In this document: positions 25,357-32,883 of the stretch, piece after piece
Numbering within the stretch: position 1 is the first letter of the stretch
Layout of the letters: each line of letters starts with the position of its first letter
NCBI GenBank assembly: GCA_964548535.1
Contig: CAZJRQ010000017.1
Location: 1-50,557, forward strand
Length of the DNA: 50,557 nucleotides
Reading direction: 5' to 3'
From: CAZJRQ01 sp964548535
GTDB taxonomy: Bacteria > Bacillota > Clostridia > Oscillospirales > Ruminococcaceae
Notes under the pieces: model-generated
Told to the model about the DNA's origin: nothing
The model's database searches: none
Seen by the model: only the letters and a program-made list of their open reading frames with translations
Translations under genes and position numbers: made by a program

Positions 25357-27444
25357 ATGCATGAGAGGCTAATTGAATTAGTTGATGATATTTTTGTTGA
25401 TGTCCCATTTTCTGAATATAGTGAAAAAATTAAAGATGAAATTTCTAAAAGTTTTTTTGAAATATATGACAGCCTAATATCCGAAGGACTGTCTGAAACA
25501 AAAGCAATGGGCGAGATTATGTATAAATATGGTTCGTTAGAGGACGCTGTAAAGTTGGCAGGTTTTTCTGAAAATGACGTAAAAAAACTAGAAAAACATG
25601 ACGGCATAATTGCTGATAAAGAAATTAAGAGAACTCTTCGAAAGGTTCGCCGAATTACTTTGTTGAGTTCAATCGGCATTTTAGGTTTTTTAAATTTTGT
25701 TCTTAATGGAATTTCACAGCAAGAACGTGTGTTTATTATTTTGACTTGTTTGACTGTTATTTTTACGGTTGTTTGCTTAAATAAATACGTAAAGCTTGTA
25801 AAGGCAAATAAATACGAAAATGTAAAATTCAATAAAAAAACGGCTGACTTTTTACAGCTGAGAAAAGACACTTGTAAAAAGAGATTGATTAATAGCTTTT
25901 TAGTTGGCGTGTTAGGATTGTCTTTAATGATTATGTCAGCAACAATTTTGATTGTCTTTTCTGGCATGAAGATTCGAGAGTTTAGAGTTGTTGCGGTTGT
26001 CAATAATCTTTTTATTACTGGCGGAATTTTTCTTTGTGTAATAAATTCAATGCGACTTTACTGGCTTGATAATATCTTTAAAACTGAGGATAAAAAAGAG
26101 ATTAGAAGATTTTTTTCAAAGATGTCGATTTTGACTGTCAGCTATTGGGCAGTATCGGCACTTGTAATTATTTTATGCATTCAAAATAAGGTAAGCAGAC
26201 ATAATATTTTTATAACGTTTTTTGTAGCGTTCGGACTGTTTGTTGTTGCAATTTTCACCTATAGTTTTTTTGCAAGAAAAAAGCTTGTTTCTAACAATTT
26301 CGTAATAAATGTAAGACTGGTAGCAGGCTTAGTTTTAATTGTTTTTTCAATTTTTTCTTATCGCTATATGCAGATGGATTCTTGGATTATTCAGCCTTAT
26401 ATTTCTACAATTTCGTCAGTTAATCATGATACACATCAAATTGATTATGATGACAAAACAGGAGTATATACTATAGTTTCAAACGATGATGATTTTAAGA
26501 TTTTACAGCTTACAGATATTCATCTAGGAGGCAGTACAGCGTCAGCTGATAAAGACCTAAAAGCGCTTGATGCGGTTTATACTCTTATTAAATATACAGA
26601 GCCAGATTTGGTCATTGTTACTGGTGACTTGGTTTTTCCATTGGGAATCATGTCCTATTCGTTCAACAACTATGCACCAGTTGTGCAGTTTGCTTCGTTT
26701 ATGCGTAATATCGGAGTACCTTGGGCGTTCACTTTTGGAAATCATGATACTGAGGCGGTGGCAAGCAATTCGGTTGAAGATTTGACTAATCTTTATCAGG
26801 AACTTTCGTATGACGGAACTCAAAGCTTGCTTTACCCTAAGGTTCAGCCTGATGTTTATGGTCGGAATAATCAGCTGATTAAGATTGTTGGCGATGATGG
26901 AAATCTTATCCAAGCACTTTTCTTGCTTGACTCAAATTCTTATACTGGTGAGAAAATTAATGATTATGACTATATCCATGATGATCAGGTCGAGTGGTAT
27001 GCAGATCAAGTTGAGAGTCTTTCGGCTGAGGCTGGTGAAACTATAAGTTCTATGATGTTTTTTCATATTCCAATAACCGAATATAAAACGTCATACGAAC
27101 TTTATGAGCAGGGCAGTGACGAGGTGAATTATTACTACGGAAAAATTGGTGAAAAGAATAATGCAATAAGCACTTCACCGCATTATAGCCAGATTTTTAA
27201 TAAGGCTGTCGAGCTTGGAAGTACTAAAGCAATGTTCTGCGGTCACGACCATTATAATAATACATCAATTGAGTATGAGGGAATTAGACTGACTTACGGA
27301 ATGAGTATCGACTATCTTGTAATGTCTGGTATTGCAAATAAAACTGAACAGCGTGGCGGAACGCTTATCACACTTCATTCAGATTCTAGTTATGATATTG
27401 AACCTGTTAGATTGTCAAACATTCAGCAAAAGGTTAGCAGATAA
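25357..27444 (+). CDS. Membrane metallophosphoesterase with N-terminal helical (HAAS-like) domain
   Basis: A 695-residue protein. Residues 1-75 form an acidic helical domain resembling the HAAS/permease-prefix domain (ExxxxKAMGEIMYKYGS...). About six membrane spans lie between residues 95 and 345. A calcineurin-like metallophosphoesterase domain (about 380-680) has complete metal motifs: DIH 387-389, GD 423-424, GNHD 461-464 and GHDH 629-632. The enzyme is probably active on a phosphoester; substrate unknown. The start at 25357 has GGAGG and follows the promoter. It has its own promoter and is not part of the Csm operon. Confidence 0.87.
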   Translation: MHERLIELVDDIFVDVPFSEYSEKIKDEISKSFFEIYDSLISEGLSETKAMGEIMYKYGSLEDAVKLAGFSENDVKKLEKHDGIIADKEIKRTLRKVRRITLLSSIGILGFLNFVLNGISQQERVFIILTCLTVIFTVVCLNKYVKLVKANKYENVKFNKKTADFLQLRKDTCKKRLINSFLVGVLGLSLMIMSATILIVFSGMKIREFRVVAVVNNLFITGGIFLCVINSMRLYWLDNIFKTEDKKEIRRFFSKMSILTVSYWAVSALVIILCIQNKVSRHNIFITFFVAFGLFVVAIFTYSFFARKKLVSNNFVINVRLVAGLVLIVFSIFSYRYMQMDSWIIQPYISTISSVNHDTHQIDYDDKTGVYTIVSNDDDFKILQLTDIHLGGSTASADKDLKALDAVYTLIKYTEPDLVIVTGDLVFPLGIMSYSFNNYAPVVQFASFMRNIGVPWAFTFGNHDTEAVASNSVEDLTNLYQELSYDGTQSLLYPKVQPDVYGRNNQLIKIVGDDGNLIQALFLLDSNSYTGEKINDYDYIHDDQVEWYADQVESLSAEAGETISSMMFFHIPITEYKTSYELYEQGSDEVNYYYGKIGEKNNAISTSPHYSQIFNKAVELGSTKAMFCGHDHYNNTSIEYEGIRLTYGMSIDYLVMSGIANKTEQRGGTLITLHSDSSYDIEPVRLSNIQQKVSR

Positions 27445-27448
27445 AATT

Positions 27449-27502
27449 AACACCTATAAGCATTCGATTTTACGATGTTTATAGGTGTTTTAATTTTTTT
27501 AT
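27449..27502. terminator. Terminator between convergent genes
   Basis: A perfect 11-bp stem (27449-27459 with 27479-27489), then TTAATTTTTTT on the + strand. Confidence 0.8.
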
Positions 27503-28041
27503 TCTTTGTTTTCTTGTTCTCTAAATTGTTCATTTAGCTTTTTTTGATTTTCTACGTAAACATAAGTGAAAGTAGCTTTTTTTATCGCTGTGTAATCAAA
27601 CGGAAACTCAGGGAGTGTCTTCATAAAATCAAGTTCCTTGATAATTGGTTTAATTATAAAAAAAGCAATAAAAGTATATAAAATTCCAAAAATTATGGAT
27701 AGTGATAGTGATTCAAACAGTTCAACAGAAAGTGATAGATATATGATTTGGATAAAAAGTGTTGCTATATGGGCTTTTTTTGAGTCTTGAGCGAGCAGTG
27801 CACCGCATAATGCAAAAACTATATAAGTTAATATTCCTAAAACCTGGTTATCAACCTGTGTAAATAATGAGTATTCAGATACAATAAAACCAGTCCACCC
27901 TATAAAGCCGTAAACAACAAGGGCAGGTATTAAAAGCATAACTGGAAACGTGGATATTAAACGTTGAATTTTTCTATTACGTTTATATCTTTTTCTCAAA
28001 TCAGCTATCGGCAAAATTAAATAGTCCTCATAAATATTCAT
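27499..28041 (-). CDS. Small integral membrane protein, unknown
   Basis: A 180-residue protein with four hydrophobic spans (about residues 30-52, 67-86, 92-112 and 115-135) between a basic N-terminus (RKRYKRNRK) and a charged C-terminal tail. No family is recognised. It stands alone, convergent with the metallophosphoesterase gene. The next 315 bases upstream are AT-rich and hold the promoter of the following + strand gene. Confidence 0.7.
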   Translation of the reverse strand: MNIYEDYLILPIADLRKRYKRNRKIQRLISTFPVMLLIPALVVYGFIGWTGFIVSEYSLFTQVDNQVLGILTYIVFALCGALLAQDSKKAHIATLFIQIIYLSLSVELFESLSLSIIFGILYTFIAFFIIKPIIKELDFMKTLPEFPFDYTAIKKATFTYVYVENQKKLNEQFREQENKE

Positions 28042-28255
28042 TTATCGTACCTCATTTCATTTGTTATGATATATTATACTTCATTTACATTATATTGTCA
28101 ATCTGTTTGATAAAATTTGTTTGTAATATGAAATTGTGAACATATTTAATAAGTGTATAGCATAATAATATATAATAAAATTAAATTTATTTATATTAGC
28201 CTAAAATGGTATAGATAAATCGTGCATAATTTTTAGAATAAATATTAATTTAGTA

Positions 28256-28284
28256 TTGCAATTGTTAGTGGTTTGTGATATAAT
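28256..28284 (+). promoter_or_regulatory. Promoter of the HTH/coiled-coil gene
   Basis: -35 TTGCAA (28256-28261), 17-base spacer, -10 TATAAT (28279-28284). Confidence 0.72.
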
Positions 28285-28356
28285 ACAAATATTGAACGGT
28301 ATTTGTGTGTTTTTTTGAACACAAGGTGCTTTTAAAAAATTGAAAGGGATGATTTT

Positions 28357-29496
28357 ATGGCTCTACCACTAAGAAAAAAGAAAGATTTTTCAACAAACGA
28401 TAAAATAATTCGTCTATATAAGGAAGGAAAATCTTTAAGTGAAATCAGTAAAGAAACTACCTTAAAAGAAGATGTGGTTGAGGGGATTATAAAGCGTAAA
28501 TTAGGTCAAGAAAACTCTGATGCTGAGGTATCGGATGCTGTAACTGAATCTGAATGTGAAGATTTCGAAGAGGTTTCTCAAGACATAGTTGATGATGAAA
28601 ATGGTGATGCTGATGGGCTTAGCAAACTTGAAAAATATATGCTTGATAAAAAGAAAAAACAGCAGGAAGATCTTGAGGATTTGGCATCTGGAAAATCTGT
28701 AAGTTTGGTTGATGATTATAAAAATAGTCATGAAACTGGAAGAAAGCTTGAGATTCCTAAGTCAACGTCTGAGATGGAGGGTATTTCACTTGATAGTGTG
28801 AATATTGAAAATCTATCTGAGCCAGTTGCTGAAACTAATATTGATTATATGGATTCAGTTGATGTTAATGGTGAAGTTACTGCCGCTAGTGCGAGTGTAG
28901 AAATTGAAACAGCAGAGCAGGCTTCAGCGAATACTACTGTTGAAGTAAGCAATGAGAGTGTAGCAGACAGTGCGAATGCAGCTGTTGATAAAATGAAGCA
29001 GTTTGCTATGATTCAAATAAATGACAATAATTCAGTAATTGCTAAGCTTGAAGCAGAGTTAAATAGTATAGAGGGTGAGTTTGCTCTAAAGATTGAAAAG
29101 GCTAATACTGAGTTTAATGAGAGCCAGAATAAGTTTGAAGCTGTTGGAAATAAGCTTGATAAAGCAAGTGTTGAGCTTGATAATACTAGAGAATCACATA
29201 GATATGCTCTTGAAAAGGCTGATAATGAATATCGCAAGCGTCTTGAGGAATTAGAGGCTGATTATGAAAAGGCAAAATCTGATGCAAATGATAAGCTTTT
29301 AAAATTCGAAGAAACTATTAAGTCGGATATGGAAACGTTATCAAAGGAAAAAGAAGAGAGCAAGCGTGATTTGCTTGACAAGCAAACTGTGGTTACTCAA
29401 TTGAAATCATCAAGTGATAGTGAGACAGAGCAGCTTAAAATTGAAATCAAAAAGCTAACTGCCGAAAATGAAGGATATCAGAACTTTTTAGTTTAA
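28357..29496 (+). CDS. HTH-like plus acidic linker plus coiled-coil protein, unknown
   Basis: A 379-residue soluble protein not recognised by name. Residues about 12-48 (KIIRLYKEGKSLSEISKETTL and on) look like a helix-turn-helix of the resolvase/sigma-region-4 kind. Residues 50-205 are acidic and low in complexity, with many Glu, Asp, Ser and Val. Residues about 215-375 form a long Glu/Lys coiled coil. There is no membrane segment or signal. It could be a structural or DNA-organising protein. It is a single gene with AAAGGGA, promoter and terminator. Confidence 0.75.
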   Translation: MALPLRKKKDFSTNDKIIRLYKEGKSLSEISKETTLKEDVVEGIIKRKLGQENSDAEVSDAVTESECEDFEEVSQDIVDDENGDADGLSKLEKYMLDKKKKQQEDLEDLASGKSVSLVDDYKNSHETGRKLEIPKSTSEMEGISLDSVNIENLSEPVAETNIDYMDSVDVNGEVTAASASVEIETAEQASANTTVEVSNESVADSANAAVDKMKQFAMIQINDNNSVIAKLEAELNSIEGEFALKIEKANTEFNESQNKFEAVGNKLDKASVELDNTRESHRYALEKADNEYRKRLEELEADYEKAKSDANDKLLKFEETIKSDMETLSKEKEESKRDLLDKQTVVTQLKSSSDSETEQLKIEIKKLTAENEGYQNFLV

Positions 29497-29525
29497 TTAG
29501 AATTTAAAATTTGTATTAAAAACAG

Positions 29526-29567
29526 ACCTCATATGGTAGAAATTATTTTGCCATATGAGGTTTTTTA
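29526..29567 (+). terminator. Terminator of the coiled-coil gene
   Basis: A perfect 11-bp stem (29526-29536 with 29551-29561), then TTTTTT. Confidence 0.87.
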
Positions 29568-29665
29568 TAATTTTATCACAGCAAGTCATAAAAAGTAAAA
29601 CTTGTTCATAAATATTTGAAAAATGGCTTTAATACTTAAAGGTTGATTTTTGTGACAAAAAACTA

Positions 29666-29694
29666 TTGCAATAATCATGAAAACGTGGTATAAT
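29666..29694 (+). promoter_or_regulatory. Promoter of the gls24-fakA operon
   Basis: -35 TTGCAA (29666-29671), 17-base spacer, -10 TATAAT (29689-29694). Confidence 0.72.
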
Positions 29695-29767
29695 TCTATA
29701 GATTAAGTACAATGTTTGTTAAAAAATGATGTTATAGTCAGTTTTGGAAAAGGAGTGGCGTTTTTTT

Positions 29768-30121
29768 ATGATTAAGATTTGCAATCATCTAGGTACAATT
29801 GGTATTACTGTTGGGTATCTAAGATCGTTAATTTCTTCTACAGTACAAAGCAGTTTTGGAGTTGCAGAAATGAACTTCTATGGTCCAAAACAGGGAGTTG
29901 AGCTTATGCTTGGCAAAAAAAGCACCCCAAATCAAGGCGTTATTATTAGAACTCGTGATAATAAATTGATTATTGACTTGCACATATCGGTTATTTATGG
30001 AGTTAATGTTAATGCAATTTCTGAAAGTGTTGCTCATAAGGTTGATTATGTAGTTACAGAGCAGGCAGGAGTTGAGGTTGAATCTGTTAACGTTTATGTT
30101 GACGGTATGGTTAATTCATAA
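29768..30121 (+). CDS. Asp23/Gls24 family protein (YloU-like)
   Basis: A 117-residue Asp23/Gls24 domain protein: GTIGITVGYLRSLIS at the start, then the family beta segments ending in VNVYVDGMV. Members are envelope-stress-linked cytoplasmic proteins. The true start is the ATG at 29768 after AAGGAG, not the upstream TTG at 29744. Eighteen bases separate it from fakA; the same yloU-yloV order is conserved in Firmicutes and supports both calls. Confidence 0.88.
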   Translation: MIKICNHLGTIGITVGYLRSLISSTVQSSFGVAEMNFYGPKQGVELMLGKKSTPNQGVIIRTRDNKLIIDLHISVIYGVNVNAISESVAHKVDYVVTEQAGVEVESVNVYVDGMVNS

Positions 30122-30139
30122 TATAGGAGGATATTTCTG

Positions 30140-31771
30140 GTGATAAGCGGAAAATTACTTCGTGACGCATTTTTGAGCGGTGCGAATTGTATATCTAATA
30201 AGAAAAAAGAAGTGGATGAACTTAATGTTTTTCCTGTTCCAGACGGTGATACTGGCACTAATATGTCAATGACAATTGGCAATGCGGTTGCTGAACTTAA
30301 GAATATGAAGGACGATGTTTCGGCAGGTGTTGTAGCTAAGTCTACTGCTTCAGCTCTTTTGAGAGGGGCAAGAGGAAATTCTGGAGTAATTTTGTCCTTG
30401 ATTTTCAGAGGTTTTTCTAAGGCTCTTGAAAATAGCAGTGAGATGGACAGTGAACAAATGGTTAGAGCGCTTGAGCTTGGTGTTGACGGTGCATATAAGT
30501 CTGTAATGAAACCTACTGAGGGTACTATTCTTACTGTTGCTAGAGAGTCAGCTGAAAAGGCTAGAGAGGTTTCGCTTTCTACAAATGACCCTATGATTAT
30601 TTGGGAAGAGGTTTGTGATCAGGCTAAGAGAACACTTGATGAAACTCCAAAGCTTTTACCAGCACTTGCGAAAGCTGGCGTTGTTGATGCTGGCGGAATG
30701 GGACTTCTTGTAATATTTGAGGCTATGAGAGATGTGTTTAAAGGCGGAGAAATCGTTGAGCCTATTTCTGGTGATACTAACCCTGTAAATGTAGATACTT
30801 TTGCGTCTGCGGTTGGTGAGTTTGATGATGATATTCACTTTACTTACTGTACTGAAATGCTTATTGAAAAGGACAAGCACAGTGCTGATCCTTCAAAGCT
30901 TAGAGCGTATTTAGAAACAATTGGTGACTGCGTAGTTGTCGTTGATGATGATGAGGTTATCAAGGTTCATGTTCATACGAACGATCCTGGTTTGGCAATT
31001 CAAAAGGGTCTTGAATTTGGATATATCAATCTTCCAAAGGTTGAGAATATGAAACTTCAGCATAAGGCACATCAAAAGGAAACTGTACAAAAATTCGTAC
31101 CAGCAAAACCAGAAAAGGAATACGGATTTGTATCAGTTGCAGCTGGCAGCGGAATAGAAGATATGTTTAAAGATATCGGAGTTGACTGCATAGTACGCGG
31201 CGGTCAAACAATGAATCCGTCAACTGAGGATATACTTGCGGCAATCATGTCATGCCCAGCGCACACAGTTTTTGTTTTACCTAATAACAAAAATATTATT
31301 ATGGCAGCAGAGCAGGCAGTAAAGCTTGCTGACAGAAAGGTTTGTGTATTGCAGACTAGAACAATTCCGCAGGGAATGGCAGCAATGCTTGCGTTTGATC
31401 CCGACAATGATTTCAATACAAATCGTTTAGAGATGACAAGAGCGTTTGATAGAGTTTCTACAGGTCAAATTACATTTGCGGCTAGAGATTCAGACTTTGA
31501 AGGCCATGCAATTAAGCAGGGCGAGATTTTGTGTCTTGACAACGGAAAGCTTGCATTTGTTGATAAGGATGTCGCAAAGGGCGCATTTAGACTTACTAAG
31601 AAGTTGGTAAAGGGTGATAGTTCATTTATCACAATTTTGTATGGTTCTGACGTAGCAGATGATGCGGCAGAAGCTTTGCAAAAGCAGATATCTTCAAAGT
31701 ATCCTAATATTGATGTAAATTTAATCAGAGGCGGACAGCCAGTGTATTACTATATTATTTCAGTAGAGTAA
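30140..31771 (+). CDS. fakA: Fatty acid kinase catalytic subunit (DAK2 domain, YloV/FakA)
   Basis: A 543-residue protein with an N-terminal DhaL/DAK2 kinase domain (NVFPVPDGDTGTNMSMT, LLRGARGNSGVILS, KPTEGTILTVARE, DAGGMGL) over about residues 1-200, a middle domain, and a C-terminal domain typical of FakA. It phosphorylates fatty acids handed over by a FakB carrier, which is not in the window. The start is GTG with AGGAGG. It ends at a bidirectional terminator facing ung. Confidence 0.92.
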   Translation: MISGKLLRDAFLSGANCISNKKKEVDELNVFPVPDGDTGTNMSMTIGNAVAELKNMKDDVSAGVVAKSTASALLRGARGNSGVILSLIFRGFSKALENSSEMDSEQMVRALELGVDGAYKSVMKPTEGTILTVARESAEKAREVSLSTNDPMIIWEEVCDQAKRTLDETPKLLPALAKAGVVDAGGMGLLVIFEAMRDVFKGGEIVEPISGDTNPVNVDTFASAVGEFDDDIHFTYCTEMLIEKDKHSADPSKLRAYLETIGDCVVVVDDDEVIKVHVHTNDPGLAIQKGLEFGYINLPKVENMKLQHKAHQKETVQKFVPAKPEKEYGFVSVAAGSGIEDMFKDIGVDCIVRGGQTMNPSTEDILAAIMSCPAHTVFVLPNNKNIIMAAEQAVKLADRKVCVLQTRTIPQGMAAMLAFDPDNDFNTNRLEMTRAFDRVSTGQITFAARDSDFEGHAIKQGEILCLDNGKLAFVDKDVAKGAFRLTKKLVKGDSSFITILYGSDVADDAAEALQKQISSKYPNIDVNLIRGGQPVYYYIISVE

Positions 31772-31787
31772 ATAAATAGATAAAAAT

Positions 31788-31827
31788 AAAAGTTTCGTGA
31801 ACCGTTTTGAGGTTGACGAAACTTTTT
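31788..31827. terminator. Bidirectional terminator between fakA and ung
   Basis: An 11-bp perfect stem (31788-31798 with 31816-31826), with T or A runs on both sides. Confidence 0.8.
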
Positions 31828-31841
31828 GTTTTATTACTATA

Positions 31842-32501
31842 TTACCAGTTTATTGGGTCAATGTTGTTTTCAAGTAAAAACTCATTGACTTTGCTAAAGT
31901 GCCCGCAGCCGAAAAAACCATGATATGCCGATAATGGTGATGGATGTGCAGACTCAAATATACAATGCTGAGGATTTGTTATCAAGCAAGATTTCGCCCT
32001 AGCGTTTGCGCCCCATAAAATAAATGCAATAGGTTTTTCGCGTTCGTTCAGTTTTTTGATTATAGAATCAGTAAACTGCTCCCACCCTCTGCTTTTGTGG
32101 CTGTTGGGACAACCCTCACGTACTGTCAAAACACTGTTTAGCAGCAAAACTCCACCCGTTGCCCACCTTGTTAAGTCGCCACTGATGGGTATGGAAATGC
32201 CAAGTTCAGACTCAAGCTCTTTAAAAATATTTCTAAGTGACGGCGGCAGCTTAACACCCTCACGAACAGAAAAACTTAATCCATGAGCCTGTCCCTCACC
32301 ATGATATGGGTCTTGTCCAATTATTACTGCCTTGACGTCATTAAAATCAGTGTACTTTAACGCATTGAAAATATCGTCTTTCGGTGGATAAATTTTGTGG
32401 TTATTATATTCAAAATCGAGAAATTTTTCCAGCGAGGTAAAGTATTCTTTAGCATATTCATCTTGTAAAATCTTGTTCCATTGGTTGTAAGTATGTGTCA
32501 T
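31842..32501 (-). CDS. ung: Uracil-DNA glycosylase (family 1)
   Basis: A 219-residue enzyme that removes uracil from DNA. Motifs are complete: the water-activating Asp64 in GQDPYHG, the FSV/LPPSLRNIFKE segment, and HPSPLSAYHGFFG near the C-terminus. There is no convincing ribosome site before its ATG. Its start lies two bases after the stop of a 33-residue membrane peptide gene that does have a strong one, so translation may depend on the upstream gene. Confidence 0.96.
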   Translation of the reverse strand: MTHTYNQWNKILQDEYAKEYFTSLEKFLDFEYNNHKIYPPKDDIFNALKYTDFNDVKAVIIGQDPYHGEGQAHGLSFSVREGVKLPPSLRNIFKELESELGISIPISGDLTRWATGGVLLLNSVLTVREGCPNSHKSRGWEQFTDSIIKKLNEREKPIAFILWGANARAKSCLITNPQHCIFESAHPSPLSAYHGFFGCGHFSKVNEFLLENNIDPINW

Positions 32502-32503
32502 AA

Positions 32504-32605
32504 TTAGAATATTGAAACAGCAGCACCAACTACAATTCCTAAGATCATAATAGCTACAAGTGCTAGTACTAAAATTCTCATAAACATCGGTTTTTTATTG
32601 TTCAT
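32504..32605 (-). CDS. 33-residue single-span membrane peptide
   Basis: A small gene with a strong AAAGGAGA ribosome site eight bases before ATG. The product starts basic (MNNKKPMFMR) and continues with one hydrophobic helix to its end, ending AAVSIF. It is probably a small membrane protein. The stop lies two bases before the ung start. No family is recognised. Confidence 0.68.
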   Translation of the reverse strand: MNNKKPMFMRILVLALVAIMILGIVVGAAVSIF

Positions 32606-32769
32606 TATTAAAATCTCCTTTTTTAGTATATAATGTTATTAATAGCAATTTTTTTATTTATATTTGAATTTTTCAAATCATTTTTATTATAACATAGTTT
32701 TCTCTGAAAATCAACTATTTTTGGGAAATCTTTTAAAAATCGCTGAATTAAAGTGTTTTTTTTGGTACT

Positions 32770-32801
32770 ATTGTCGAAAAAAATATGCAATTTGACGAAA
32801 T
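32770..32801. promoter_or_regulatory. Pair of 0A-box-like motifs
   Basis: ATTGTCGAAAA (32770-32780) and TTTGACGAAAT (32791-32801) both carry the TGNCGAA core. The second ends 12 bases before the -35 box of the PAS/EAL gene. Confidence 0.4.
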
Positions 32802-32813
32802 TTTATTTATTAG

Positions 32814-32842
32814 TTGAAAATAAAATCAAAATAAAGTATAAT
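32814..32842 (+). promoter_or_regulatory. Promoter of the PAS/GGDEF/EAL gene
   Basis: -35 TTGAAA (32814-32819), 17-base spacer, -10 TATAAT (32837-32842). Confidence 0.72.
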
Positions 32843-32883
32843 ATATAGTGAAATGAAATATAGAAAACAAGGTGGTGTTTTGT

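Noticed and set aside
25357..27444. The metallophosphoesterase as a ring nuclease or other part of the Csm system
   Set aside because: It has its own promoter and multiple membrane spans, follows a terminator-like hairpin, and has no CARF domain.
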